A stretch of DNA of 64,000 nucleotides from Kolteria novifilia (GCA_007748055.1 CP036279.1:5146001-5210000), one strand, 5' to 3'. Shown: positions 17,826-27,164, counted from the first letter of the stretch. The notes: generated from the letters alone by a model not told the origin. Numbers and translations are program-made.

Positions 17826-18156
17826 GGACGTTCACTCCTCACTTTCTGTCGCGTTAGGCAGGTTTGTACCGGTGGGACGTAACTCCTTAGGTTACCGAGT
17901 GTAGCAGGCACTTAAGACCACCACAAGGCCCGGCAAGCCTAGAATAACCTCGGTAAAACGGCCGTGAGATCGTGCTTTATTTCACGAAGTCGCAGAACAA
18001 CCGTTGGAGCAACGGCGAATCGGCCCCTCCGCTCGAGAGCGATCCGGGGACCAACGACGCCTCGCGGTCGGAAAAAGTTCGCAAGGACTGGTTGTCCCGG
18101 CCTCGATCTCCGCCCACGAATGGCCGCCTCTCGACCTGCTACGGAAAGGTCGGACG
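17826..18156. other. Divergent intergenic region, oxidoreductase / putA
   Basis: No gene is seen. TTACCGAG at 17892-17899 is repeated in inverse orientation as CTCGGTAA at 17949-17956, 49 bp apart, a possible operator pair. The putA frame is open back to 18004, so an earlier start cannot be excluded. Confidence 0.35.
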
Positions 18157-21100
18157 ATGATTCGAAAGCATCCACGAACGTCCATCGATGACCGCGTCAT
18201 GTCGATCGGTCGCGACATCTTCAACCACGTCAACACCGCCGGACCCACCTTTCTCAGCCCGAAGTGGTGGGATGACTGGATCATGCAGTGGTCGATGGCC
18301 GACGAAGCGGTCAAAGTGCAGATGTTTCGCTTCATCGACGTTCTTCCCATGCTCGACTCCTGCGACTCGGTCGCCGAGCACGTGCAAGCGTATTTCGACG
18401 ATCCGGCCGGCACCTATCCCTTCCTCGTCCGACTCGGGGCTCAGATCTCCGATCCCGGAACCATGCACGGCGCCGTCCTCGCCCGGGTCATTCGCCAGAA
18501 CGCGACCCGGTTGGCCAAGCGGTTCATCGCCGGCACCACGCCTCAAGAGGTGCTAACCGCGGTCGAGCTTCTGCGGCAAGACGGCATGGCCTTCACCATG
18601 GACCTTCTCGGCGAGGCAACCGTCACCGAACAAGAGGCGGATGCTTATCTCGAACAATACCTCGAGCTGCTCGCCACCCTCGGGCCGAAAGCCGCTCTGT
18701 GGCCGGAAGTCCCGCGGCTCGATCGCGATCATCAAGGGCCGATCCCGAAGATCAACCTCTCCGTCAAAGTGACCGGCCTTTACAGCCAGTTCGATCCCAT
18801 TGACCCGGCGGGCACGACGAAGCATGTCGCGGCTCGCCTTCGCGAGATCTTCCGCGCCGCGCGGCGCCACCACGCGGCCATCAACGTCGACATGGAGCAG
18901 TACGCGACCAAGGACCTGACGCTTCGCATCGTTCGCGAACTCCTCGACGAGCCGGAATTCCGCGACTGGCCCGACTGCGGCATCGCGATCCAGGCCTACC
19001 TTCGCGACACCGAGCAGGATCTTCGCGATCTCGATGAGTGGGTGCGGAAGCGAGGAACCCCCATTGGAATCCGGCTCGTGAAAGGGGCCTATTGGGACTA
19101 CGAAACCGTCTCGGCTCGCCAGAACCGCTGGCCGATCCCGGTCTATACGAACAAGTGGGAGAGCGATGCCTGCTTCGAGCGCTGCACGTCGTTTCTCCTC
19201 TCCCGCTACGAACGGCTTCGCCCCGCGATCGCCAGCCACAACGTTCGCTCGCTCGCCCATGCGTTGGCCCTGGCCGAGCACGAAGAGCTTCCGCCCGGCA
19301 GCTTTGAACTTCAGATGCTCTACGGGATGGGGGATGAACTAAAGGAGGCGATCCTCGAGCGCGATTTGCGGCTGCGGATCTACACTCCCTTCGGCAAACT
19401 CCTGCCCGGGATGGCGTACCTCGTTCGCCGGCTACTCGAAAACACCTCCAACACCTCGTTTCTGCGCGCGACCTTCACCGAGCACGCCGCCGTCGAACAG
19501 CTTCTCATGAAACCCGGTCCCAAGCCCCTCAGTCGAGAGGATCGAACCATCATGCACACGGCTCCCAGAGAAACTCTCGCCCCCTTCACCAACGAGGCTC
19601 TCTCCGACTTCAGCCAACCCGCCGCTCGCGAGTCGATGGAGATAGCCCTGAGCGACGTCCGCCAGCAATTCGGGCGCAAGGATCCTCTCTGGATCGGCGG
19701 CGAGGACGTCTTGACGGAAGAATGGCTCGAGTCGGTCAACCCGTCCGATCCGGTCCTCATCGTCGGCCGCGTTCCCAAGGCGACGACCGACCACGCCGAC
19801 CGAGCCGTCGCCGCCGCGAAGGAAGCCTTTCCCCTATGGCGAAGAACCTCCGTCTGGCGAAGGGTCGACGTCCTCTTCCAAGCGGCCAAGCGGATGCGCG
19901 AGCGCCGCTTCGAACTCGCCGCGTGGATGGTCTACGAGAGTGGAAAGCAATGGCGTGAGGCCGATGCCGATGTCGCCGAGGCGATCGACTTTTGCGAGTT
20001 CTATGCCCGCTCAATGCTCGAACTGAGCGGCGTCCGCGAACGGAACCTGCCGGGCGAACGCAACGACTACTTTTACACCGCACGCGGCGTCACCGCCGTG
20101 ATCTCGCCGTGGAATTTCCCGCTGGCGATTCTTTGCGGGATGACGATGGCCCCGCTGGTCTGCGGCAACCCGGTGATCCTCAAGCCAGCCGAGCAGTCGT
20201 CGGTCATCGCCGCCCGTCTCGTCGAGATCCTTCGCGGCCTCGATCTGCCGCCGGGCGTGGTCAACTTCGTACCCGGACTGGGCGAAGAGGTCGGCAGGCA
20301 CCTGGTGCGTCATCCCGACGTCTCGATCATCACCTTCACCGGATCGGTCCCCGTCGGTCTCGACATCAACCAAGCCGCGGCGGAGGTCCCTCCCGAGCAA
20401 CGTCACGTCAAGCACGTCGTCGCGGAGATGGGGGGCAAGAACGCCATCATCGTCGACAACGACGCCGATCCCGACGAAGCGATCCGCGGAGTGGTCGAAA
20501 GCGCGTTCGGCTTTCAGGGCCAAAAGTGCTCGGCATGCTCGCGAGTCATCGTGCTCGGCGGGATCTATGAAGCCTTCAAATCGAGACTCACCGACGCAGT
20601 CGGAAGTCTCACCCTCGGGCCGCCGGAGGATCCGGGCTACGCCGTCGGTCCGGTCATCGACCAAGAGGCCTTCGTGCGGCTCCAGCAACAGATCGAGCAA
20701 GCCACCCACGAGGCGACTCTCTTGGCCAACGTCGACCCCGGCGCGCTCAAGGATCGCGGCTTCTTCGTCGGCCCGCATCTCTTCGAAGAGGAGCCCGACC
20801 AAGCGGCGACCTCCCTGCTCGGCCAGACGGAACTCTTCGGCCCCGTTCTCGCGATCTACCGTGCCGACGACTTGGACCACGCCCTTCGACTCGCCAACGC
20901 AACGCGCTACGCCCTCACCGGGGGCGTCTATTCACGCAATCCGCGGACAATCGCCCGCGTTCGTGAGGAGCTGGAGGTCGGCAATCTCTACATCAACCGC
21001 AAGATCTCCGGGGCCTTCGTCGATCTCCAGCCCTTCGGCGGCTTCAAGCTCTCCGGCATCGGCGCCAAAGCCGGCGGCCCCGACTACCTCAAGCAATTCC

Positions 21101-21168
21101 TCATGCCCCGCACGATCACCGAAAACACGCTGCGCCGTGGATTCGCTCCCGAGACGGAAGATGGGTGA
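18157..21168 (+). CDS. putA: Bifunctional proline dehydrogenase / L-glutamate-gamma-semialdehyde dehydrogenase
   Basis: This 1003-residue protein joins an FAD-dependent proline dehydrogenase barrel (about 40-470; GIRLVKGAYWDYE, ASHNVRSLAHALALAE) to an aldehyde dehydrogenase (about 520-990). The ALDH catalytic residues are present: Glu757 in AEMGGKN and Cys791 in GQKCSACSR. It oxidises proline to P5C and then to glutamate, channelling the intermediate. The length and lack of an N-terminal ribbon-helix-helix region fit the minimal PutA type that does not repress its own gene. The frame is open back to 18004, but ATG 18157 has GGAAAGG 8 nt upstream and matches family starts. It stands alone as a transcription unit. 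Confidence 0.95.
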   Translation: MIRKHPRTSIDDRVMSIGRDIFNHVNTAGPTFLSPKWWDDWIMQWSMADEAVKVQMFRFIDVLPMLDSCDSVAEHVQAYFDDPAGTYPFLVRLGAQISDPGTMHGAVLARVIRQNATRLAKRFIAGTTPQEVLTAVELLRQDGMAFTMDLLGEATVTEQEADAYLEQYLELLATLGPKAALWPEVPRLDRDHQGPIPKINLSVKVTGLYSQFDPIDPAGTTKHVAARLREIFRAARRHHAAINVDMEQYATKDLTLRIVRELLDEPEFRDWPDCGIAIQAYLRDTEQDLRDLDEWVRKRGTPIGIRLVKGAYWDYETVSARQNRWPIPVYTNKWESDACFERCTSFLLSRYERLRPAIASHNVRSLAHALALAEHEELPPGSFELQMLYGMGDELKEAILERDLRLRIYTPFGKLLPGMAYLVRRLLENTSNTSFLRATFTEHAAVEQLLMKPGPKPLSREDRTIMHTAPRETLAPFTNEALSDFSQPAARESMEIALSDVRQQFGRKDPLWIGGEDVLTEEWLESVNPSDPVLIVGRVPKATTDHADRAVAAAKEAFPLWRRTSVWRRVDVLFQAAKRMRERRFELAAWMVYESGKQWREADADVAEAIDFCEFYARSMLELSGVRERNLPGERNDYFYTARGVTAVISPWNFPLAILCGMTMAPLVCGNPVILKPAEQSSVIAARLVEILRGLDLPPGVVNFVPGLGEEVGRHLVRHPDVSIITFTGSVPVGLDINQAAAEVPPEQRHVKHVVAEMGGKNAIIVDNDADPDEAIRGVVESAFGFQGQKCSACSRVIVLGGIYEAFKSRLTDAVGSLTLGPPEDPGYAVGPVIDQEAFVRLQQQIEQATHEATLLANVDPGALKDRGFFVGPHLFEEEPDQAATSLLGQTELFGPVLAIYRADDLDHALRLANATRYALTGGVYSRNPRTIARVREELEVGNLYINRKISGAFVDLQPFGGFKLSGIGAKAGGPDYLKQFLMPRTITENTLRRGFAPETEDG

Positions 21169-21211
21169 TGCGTCCCAGACTTGCCCGCGTTACCATGTCC
21201 AAGACAAAGCT

Positions 21212-21234
21212 GGCAGGCAATGGCCTGCCCTACC
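21212..21234 (-). repeat. REP-like hairpin with GTAG foot, between putA and sulfatase
   Basis: Read on the minus strand: GTAGG, then GCAGGC-CATT-GCCTGC. The hairpin and its 5' GTAG match six or more other intergenic copies in this window (23089, 34771-34890, 35347, 40021, 40117). Confidence 0.65.
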
Positions 21235-21260
21235 GGGGCCGCTGTTGAGGGGAACAACAG

Positions 21261-22712
21261 GTGGAAAGAAAACGTCTTTGGGGAATCGGTCAAATCGCCG
21301 TGCTCGCGGCGTACTTGGCGCTGGGAATGCCGACGACCTTCGCCCAGGCGGCGGAGGAGAAGTCGCCGAACATCGTGCTGATCCTGACCGATGATCAGGG
21401 GTGGAGCCAGCTCTCGACCACGATGGATCCGCGCCGACCCGAGGCCGCGTCGAAGTACCTCGAAACGCCGAACATGGCGAAGCTCATTAACAACGGCATG
21501 CGATTCACCAGCGGCTATTCGCCGGCGCCGCTTTGCACGCCGACGCGGCGCTGCATTCTCTGCGGAACCAGCGCGGCACGCAGCGGATCGGAGTTCGTCA
21601 GCAAGTGGGTTCCCGCCGATCACTTGACCATTCCGAACGCCCTCAAGGCGGCCAATCCGAACTATCGCTGCGCCCACTTCGGCAAATGGGGCGAGCGAAT
21701 GATCTCGACGCCCGAACAGTGTGGCTACGACGTCAGCGATGGCGAAACCGGCAACGTTACCGGGGGCATGCCCAACTCGCTGGGCGTCAAGGGTGGCCAT
21801 AACGACGGCCCGCCGCACTTCATCGACAACGAGGACGCGAAGCGGACCAACAGCGTCACCGACCGCGCCATCGCCTTCATGAAGAAGGAGGTCGCCGAGA
21901 AGCATCCCTTCTACGTGCAGGTCAGCTACTACGCCGTGCATCTCTCGGTCGTCGCCAGCGAGAAGAACATCAAGAAGTACGAGGACAAGGGGACGCCCGA
22001 TCGAGGCTACACCGCCGCGTGGGCCGCGATGATGGAAGAGATGGACGACGGCGTCGGACGGATTCTCACCGCGATCGACAAACTCGGCATCGAGGACAAC
22101 ACCTACGTCTTCTTCACCGCCGACAACGGTGGGCGTGGGACCGTTCCCGGGGGCGACAAGGGCAGGCAAGCGACCAATTTCCCGCTGACGGGCTCCAAGC
22201 ACAGCCTGAACGAAGGAGGGATCCGCGTTCCCTTCCTCGTCGTGGGTCCGGGCATCGCGCCGGGCTCGGTCTGTGACACGCCGGTCGTCGGTTACGACTT
22301 CCTGCCGACCTTCCGCGAACTCGCCGGCGGTAAGGGTAAGGTCTCGGATGAAGTCGACGGCGTCAGCATCGCCCCCTTGCTCGACAACCCGAAGACCAAG
22401 CTCGATCGTCCGCAAGGCGCCCTCTTCTTCCACCGACCCGGGCGACTCTCGTCGGCGGTGCGTCAGGGCGACGACAAGTTGATGGTCACTTGGAACCGCA
22501 ATGGCAAGGTGACCTCGCGGGAACTCTACCGCGTCGGCGCCGATCCTCGCGAGGAGGGCCACGAGGTAACCGCCGACAATGCCAAGCGTGCCACCGAACT
22601 CGAAGGCATCCTGAAGGAATACCTCACCGAGGTCAACGCGGAGACCCCACAGGACATGCCCCAGAAGAAACGCCGGAAGCGGGCTCAAAAGAAGCCGGTT
22701 CCTCAGACGTAA
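21261..22712 (+). CDS. Secreted sulfatase (arylsulfatase family)
   Basis: A signal peptide (about residues 1-31, ending FAQA) precedes a sulfatase domain. NIVLILTDDQG supplies the metal-binding Asp pair. The active-site motif is CTPTRR with Cys92 as the residue to be converted to formylglycine; threonine replaces the usual serine/alanine two places before Arg. TADNGGRG is the second metal-site motif. It should hydrolyse sulfate esters, most likely of a sulfated polysaccharide, in the periplasm, and needs a formylglycine-generating enzyme not seen here. The start codon is GTG at 21261, with GAGGGG about 10 nt upstream. Planctomycetes are known for many sulfatases; the substrate is not predictable. 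Confidence 0.92.
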   Translation: MERKRLWGIGQIAVLAAYLALGMPTTFAQAAEEKSPNIVLILTDDQGWSQLSTTMDPRRPEAASKYLETPNMAKLINNGMRFTSGYSPAPLCTPTRRCILCGTSAARSGSEFVSKWVPADHLTIPNALKAANPNYRCAHFGKWGERMISTPEQCGYDVSDGETGNVTGGMPNSLGVKGGHNDGPPHFIDNEDAKRTNSVTDRAIAFMKKEVAEKHPFYVQVSYYAVHLSVVASEKNIKKYEDKGTPDRGYTAAWAAMMEEMDDGVGRILTAIDKLGIEDNTYVFFTADNGGRGTVPGGDKGRQATNFPLTGSKHSLNEGGIRVPFLVVGPGIAPGSVCDTPVVGYDFLPTFRELAGGKGKVSDEVDGVSIAPLLDNPKTKLDRPQGALFFHRPGRLSSAVRQGDDKLMVTWNRNGKVTSRELYRVGADPREEGHEVTADNAKRATELEGILKEYLTEVNAETPQDMPQKKRRKRAQKKPVPQT

Positions 22713-22723
22713 ATGACTGCTAG

Positions 22724-22883
22724 ACCCTGTCTGAAAACGGAATCGTTGTCCCGAAACGAAGCGAGTCGGCGTCCGACGCGAAGAGCGAAGCAGGCCAATC
22801 CGCTGGATTCGTCGATGCAGCTCGACAAAGTCGGGGGACGAACGCAGCCCGTCGAAGACAGATCAACGTTTTCAGGCGGACCA
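22724..22883. mobile_element. Candidate MITE with inverted ends and CTAG flanks
   Basis: A 160-bp segment starts with ACCCTGTCTGAAAACG and ends with the imperfect inverse of it (CGTTTTCAGGCGGACCA). The inner 13 positions of the two ends match at 11. It is flanked on both sides by CTAG (22720-22723 and 22884-22887), as expected for a 4-bp target duplication. No transposase reading frame is present. The right CTAG is also the edge of another repeat, so the duplication may be coincidence. Confidence 0.45.
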
Positions 22884-22983
22884 CTAGTGTCCTCATTGGC
22901 AAGTTCGTGGCACGAAATATCGGACAGACTGCCCAATGAGAGGCGTTTCCCGCATGCCCACGGCGAGCGGGGGCATGGCACCC
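22884..22983 (+). repeat. Composite intergenic element, copy 1
   Basis: The first 38 bp match 33 of 38 positions of the reverse complement of 28949-28986, just before mnmA. The element ends with a hairpin at 22953-22977 (CATGCCCACG, loop GCGAG, then a right arm with one mismatch) followed by GCACCC and AAGAG, again shared with the mnmA copy. No protein is encoded convincingly. Confidence 0.6.
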
Positions 22984-23020
22984 AAGAGCTTTTCGGCAAC
23001 GACCCTACCAACCAGAAGCC

Positions 23021-23112
23021 TAGGGTGGGGCTTGACCCACCAAGACAATACGTCGCGTTCCGCTCCATGAAAATTGCCCCAACGTCGTGGCAGGCAATGG
23101 CCTGCCCTACGG
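23021..23112. repeat. Two further hairpins in the sulfatase/FtsQ-like gap
   Basis: GGTGGG and CCCACC pair at 23024-23041 around a loop that reads TCAAG on the minus strand; the same hairpin type recurs at 34999 and 40153. A GTAG-footed REP-like hairpin lies at 23089-23112. The rest of the 694-bp gap (22713-23406) holds no gene that I can support. Confidence 0.55.
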
Positions 23113-23406
23113 GGAGATCCTCCGACATCGTGGCGAGTATTCGTCTGCCGTGGGGGAGGACTGTCCCACTGACGCGCGGCGTTCCAACCTCAGTCAAATG
23201 CGGTCTTGGGGCGAAGCCCGGTTCCTGGCGGGTGGCGACGACCGCCTCAATCCGACGCGTGACCGCAATCGGCAAAGCCGGCGCAATCCGCAAATCGCCA
23301 ACGAATCCCACGATCCTCCTTTCGGCGGGCCGCGAGCGGCGATTTCGCGGTTCCTCCCCTTTACTCTTCGTCTCCAAGACACGAAATTTAGAGAGGAAGG
23401 AACTGC

Positions 23407-24354
23407 ATGGGCGCCTCAAAAGAACAAGCATCCACGTCCGACACCGCCGAGGAGAACCTCGACGCGCCGCTCTCCACTTTTGAAAAGTGGAAACAGCGAG
23501 GCCGCGCCGTTCTCTCGACGGCTCTCTTGATCATCCCGGCCACCCTCCTCTACTTCGGGCTCGGCAAAGTCGATCAATTCCTCAAGCGACAACTCGCCGC
23601 GAGCAGTCAGGCCTCGCTCGGCTGGAACGACATCGACGTCACCCCGACGGCCGCGTGGATCATTCCCGACGTCGCTACCGATCGCCTAAAGGAAGCCGGG
23701 CTCGACTGGAACAAGCCGGTATCGCTGACCGACCCGACACTGATCCCGCGCATCGGGGACGCGTTCCGCGAGTCGCCGTGGGTCGAGACGGTCTCGGTTC
23801 GCATCGAGGAGCGCAAGGTTCTCGTCGAGGTCGGCTACCGTCGTCCAATCCTTTTCGTGCCGTGGAAGAAGAACGAGCGCGGCGAGATTCGCGGCGTCTA
23901 TGTCGACGCGACCGGCACGCACCTTCCCCCGCAAGAGGCCTCCGAAGGCTACCTGCGGCGCTCCTTCTCCTACGTCGGCCAAGTCGTCGGCTTCATCCCC
24001 AAGCATGGCGAGAAGTTCTCCGACCCGCGCGTCGCCCAGGCGGCGGGGCTCGCCGAGATGCTCCGCCCGCACCAGGAAGAGCTCAACCTCGCTCGCATCG
24101 TCCCCCTTTCGGGACCGGGTGAGGAGTTCCAGTGCTCCCTGGTGACCTATGATGGCCGGCAGATTCTCTGGGGTGAGTTCAACGCGACCCAACAAGGCTC
24201 CCTCGAAGCGCGGCAGAAGTTGGTGCAGCTCCACGAGCAACTCTCGCGCCGCGCCGGCTCGCGCCCCGCCTCGGTGATCGACCTTCGTCATCTCGATCGC
24301 ACGACCGAGGCCAGGAAAGAGATCGCGTTTGGACCGATTCCCAACAGAACCTAG
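23407..24354 (+). CDS. FtsQ/DivIB-like single-pass membrane protein with POTRA-type domain
   Basis: The 315-residue protein has a polar N-terminal tail, one membrane helix (about 35-52, STALLIIPATLLYFGLG) and a long outer part. Residues about 85-135 (IGDAFRESPWVETVSVRIEE followed by KVLVEVGYRRPILFV) match the strand-helix-strand pattern of a POTRA domain as in FtsQ/DivIB, including the xxSPWVxxVxV segment. A larger mixed domain follows. FtsQ normally recruits division proteins to FtsZ rings, but planctomycetes lack FtsZ, so the role is uncertain and could be envelope-related. A strong AGGAAGG site precedes ATG 23407. It is followed after 150 bp by the GH10-like gene. Confidence 0.55.
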   Translation: MGASKEQASTSDTAEENLDAPLSTFEKWKQRGRAVLSTALLIIPATLLYFGLGKVDQFLKRQLAASSQASLGWNDIDVTPTAAWIIPDVATDRLKEAGLDWNKPVSLTDPTLIPRIGDAFRESPWVETVSVRIEERKVLVEVGYRRPILFVPWKKNERGEIRGVYVDATGTHLPPQEASEGYLRRSFSYVGQVVGFIPKHGEKFSDPRVAQAAGLAEMLRPHQEELNLARIVPLSGPGEEFQCSLVTYDGRQILWGEFNATQQGSLEARQKLVQLHEQLSRRAGSRPASVIDLRHLDRTTEARKEIAFGPIPNRT

Positions 24355-24504
24355 AATGAGGTCTTGGTGATCGCCAGGTATCGACGCGCTTCGACCATCA
24401 GGCAATGGCGCGTCCAACGCCGCGAGGCCTAGGCGTTCCGTCGCGGTGCCCAGGTGACGGCGTCGCGTCCCCCGTTCACGTTCCATCCCGTCAGAAGGCC
24501 CAGG

Positions 24505-25974
24505 ATGAAGGGACTCCACTTCACGCTCCCTCCAAACGCTGGGATCGAGCCGGAGCGATTCCAGCACGGCTACGTCACCGGTCTGGATCGATCTCCGATG
24601 TCGCTCCACGTCGAGATGGTCAACGGCATCGCCTCGGTCTATCGAGCGACCAGCGAGAGCGGCAGCCTCCACCTTCCCTGGGAAATCGATCGCTTCGGCG
24701 AAATCGTCGTTCAATCGACAAGCCTAATGGAGCGTGAGGAGCCCTACCGTCTCTCGCTGGAACTGGCCCGCGGCCAGCTCAACAAGATGCGCAACCAGCA
24801 TGTCGATTGGGCCGGGCACGGACTAAAGGTCTCCGACGCCGTCCAGGACTCGATGCAGCGCTCGAGCCAGTCCTTTCGCAACGCCTTCCAAGCGAAGAGC
24901 GAGGAGGAACGCGAGGCCGCGGCCACCGATGCGCTTTCCGGGGCGATTTGGGCCGCGGAGGGCATGACCGAGGGTTATGCCCGTCGGGCGACCCGGACCC
25001 GAGTCCGCGATCGCGGACCAATCAAGGCCACCCTGGCGTGCATGTTCGACGACGGACTCTTCGATGTCGATCCCGGGCCCTTCCGCTCCGCCTTCAACCA
25101 CGTCCAGATCCCTCTTCGCTGGGCCGAGTGCGAGCCCGAGCACGGTCAATTCGATTGGTCGACGCTCGACCGGCAAATCGGCTGGTGCGAGGAACATGGT
25201 CTCGAGATCACGCTCGGCCCCCTGATCGACTTTCACGAGAGTCGACTTCCCGGCTGGCTGTCGAACTACGAACAGAACGTCGAGCTGATGGCGACCCTGA
25301 TGCTCGATTTGGTCGAGACCTGCATGGCTCGCTACAAAGGGCGAATCGCGTGCTGGGAAACGACCGCTCGCACCAACATCGCCGGCACGTTGCGTCTCAA
25401 TGAAGATCAGATGCTTTGGATCACGCGCCGCTTGTCCGAGGTCGGTAAGTCGATCGATCCCGACGCGGCGTTGACCGCGACGATCTGCCAGCCATGGGGC
25501 GAGTATTTTGTCCGGCAGGATCAGCGTTTCAGCCCTGGCTACTTCGCGGACAGCCTTTACCGGCTGAAACTTCCGCTGAGCACGCTGACGTTCGAGATCG
25601 CGATGGGCTACGCTCCCGACGGAAGCTTCTGCCGCTCCCTGCTCGATGTCTCCCAGTTGATGGATTCGCTTCACGAAGTGTGTGGTCGACTGCGAGTGCG
25701 TCTCGTCTTTCCTTCTCAAGCAATCAAGGACGGCCCCGTCACGACGTCGGCGGGGCGTTGGCGTGGAGAGTTCTCCGAGGCCATTCAGGCGGAATGGGCG
25801 GAAAAGGTCACACTTGTCGGTCTCGCCAAGCCCTTTGTCGATGGAATCACCTGGGGCATGTATCATGATGCGCACGCGATGGATTGGCCCCACGGCGGAC
25901 TGATCGACCGAGAGGGCCAACCGAAACCAGCGCTCGAACGACTGACGACGATTCGTGGATCGCTTTTGCGGTGA
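24505..25974 (+). CDS. GH10-like protein lacking catalytic glutamates
   Basis: The C-terminal 300 residues read as a glycoside hydrolase family 10-like TIM barrel: FRSAFNHVQIPLRWAECEPE, FDWSTLDRQIGWCEEHGLEI and RYKGRIACWETTARTN follow the order of GH10 strands 1-4. The acid/base position (normally WDVVNE) reads WETTAR here, and the later strand that should carry the nucleophile (normally TELD) reads RLVFPSQ. Both catalytic glutamates therefore seem to be lost, so hydrolase activity is doubtful. The N-terminal 190 residues are unlike known domains and have no signal peptide. ATG 24505 has AGAAGG 8 nt upstream and is preferred to the longer start at 24454. Its stop overlaps the kinase start. 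Confidence 0.65.
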   Translation: MKGLHFTLPPNAGIEPERFQHGYVTGLDRSPMSLHVEMVNGIASVYRATSESGSLHLPWEIDRFGEIVVQSTSLMEREEPYRLSLELARGQLNKMRNQHVDWAGHGLKVSDAVQDSMQRSSQSFRNAFQAKSEEEREAAATDALSGAIWAAEGMTEGYARRATRTRVRDRGPIKATLACMFDDGLFDVDPGPFRSAFNHVQIPLRWAECEPEHGQFDWSTLDRQIGWCEEHGLEITLGPLIDFHESRLPGWLSNYEQNVELMATLMLDLVETCMARYKGRIACWETTARTNIAGTLRLNEDQMLWITRRLSEVGKSIDPDAALTATICQPWGEYFVRQDQRFSPGYFADSLYRLKLPLSTLTFEIAMGYAPDGSFCRSLLDVSQLMDSLHEVCGRLRVRLVFPSQAIKDGPVTTSAGRWRGEFSEAIQAEWAEKVTLVGLAKPFVDGITWGMYHDAHAMDWPHGGLIDREGQPKPALERLTTIRGSLLR

Positions 25975-27164
25975 GCAGCAACAACAAACGCCTGATGCAC
26001 GTTCACGAGTTCCTCGACCTCGTCGTCAAGAGTCACGTCGTCGATGAGAAAGTCCTTGAGGATGCCCTGCTGGCGGCTCCCGAAGTGGTCGGCGGCACGC
26101 TCGAGCAAGTCGCTCGCTGGCTCATTTCGAAGCGATTCCTGACTCCCTTTCAGATCAAGACGATTCGCCAACGCAACGTTCGCGGTTTGGTCATCGACGG
26201 CTACATCATCCTCGACTACCTCGGCAAGGGCGGGACGGGGGTGGTCTACCTCGCGCGATCTCCCAAGGGCGATCTCCAGGCCCTGAAAGTCCTCCCCATC
26301 AGCAAGCAGACCAGCGAACGAACGATCCTGCGCTTCCGTCGCGAGATTGCCCTGAGCCAATTCCTCAGTCATCCGGGCATCGCGGCCGCCTATGAAGCGG
26401 GCGAGACCAAGCACGTCCACTATCTCGCGATGGAGTACGCGCGCGGCGACACGCTCTATCGCTTGATCCGCCGGACCGGTCCCGCGAGTCCGATCGAGGC
26501 GTGCCGCTGGATCAGTCAGGTCGCCGGAGCTCTTCACTACGCCCACCAGATGGGTGTGATTCATCGCGACTTGAAGCCGTCGAACGTCATCATCGGGCCG
26601 AAGGGACGCACGAAGTTGCTCGACCTCGGCCTGGCCCGCTGGATCAAGGACGACGAGAACGAGGATCGCGTCGTCGGCGTCCGACGCATCGTTGGCTCCT
26701 TCGACTATATCGCCCCCGAGCAGGCGGCCGACTCCTCGATGGCCGACGCCCGCAGCGATGTCTACGGGCTGGGGTGCTTGCTCTACTTTTCCCTCTCGGG
26801 CAAGCCCCCTTTCCATCACGTCAAGGAACGCAAAGCCAAGATCGCCCACCATCGCCGCATCCACGCCGAACCGCTCACGCATCAACGCAGCGAAGTCCCC
26901 GGCGGACTCGATCGCGACATCTCCTGTATGCTCGCCAAGGATCCCTCCGATCGCTTTGGCAGCGCCGGAGAAGTGCGGGCGGTCCTGCTCGAGTGGATTG
27001 ACGCTCTCGAACGGGGCCAAACCGAGGGAGAAGCCGGCATCCCCGAAGCGGAGCCCGACTTTTGGGATCTCGACCACATGCTCGAGATGGAGGAGGAACT
27101 CCCCTCCGATCTCGACTCTCCGGACGAGCCGATTCCGCTCGACGAGGACGGCATGCCGACCTGA
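25971..27164 (+). CDS. Soluble Ser/Thr protein kinase (Hanks type)
   Basis: Residues about 78-345 form a complete kinase domain: LGKGGTGVVY (84-93), ALKV (Lys106), HRDLKPSN (His198, Asp200), DLG in place of DFG (Asp218) and APEQ. All catalytic residues are present. A conserved-looking helical N-terminal region of about 75 residues precedes it, and an acidic C-terminal tail of about 55 residues follows. There is no membrane helix, so it is cytoplasmic. GTG at 25971 overlaps the TGA of the GH10-like gene as GTGA, which suggests translational coupling; ATG 25995 is the alternative. Targets are unknown; the coupling suggests the GH10-like protein as a partner or substrate. Confidence 0.9.
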   Translation: MSSNNKRLMHVHEFLDLVVKSHVVDEKVLEDALLAAPEVVGGTLEQVARWLISKRFLTPFQIKTIRQRNVRGLVIDGYIILDYLGKGGTGVVYLARSPKGDLQALKVLPISKQTSERTILRFRREIALSQFLSHPGIAAAYEAGETKHVHYLAMEYARGDTLYRLIRRTGPASPIEACRWISQVAGALHYAHQMGVIHRDLKPSNVIIGPKGRTKLLDLGLARWIKDDENEDRVVGVRRIVGSFDYIAPEQAADSSMADARSDVYGLGCLLYFSLSGKPPFHHVKERKAKIAHHRRIHAEPLTHQRSEVPGGLDRDISCMLAKDPSDRFGSAGEVRAVLLEWIDALERGQTEGEAGIPEAEPDFWDLDHMLEMEEELPSDLDSPDEPIPLDEDGMPT

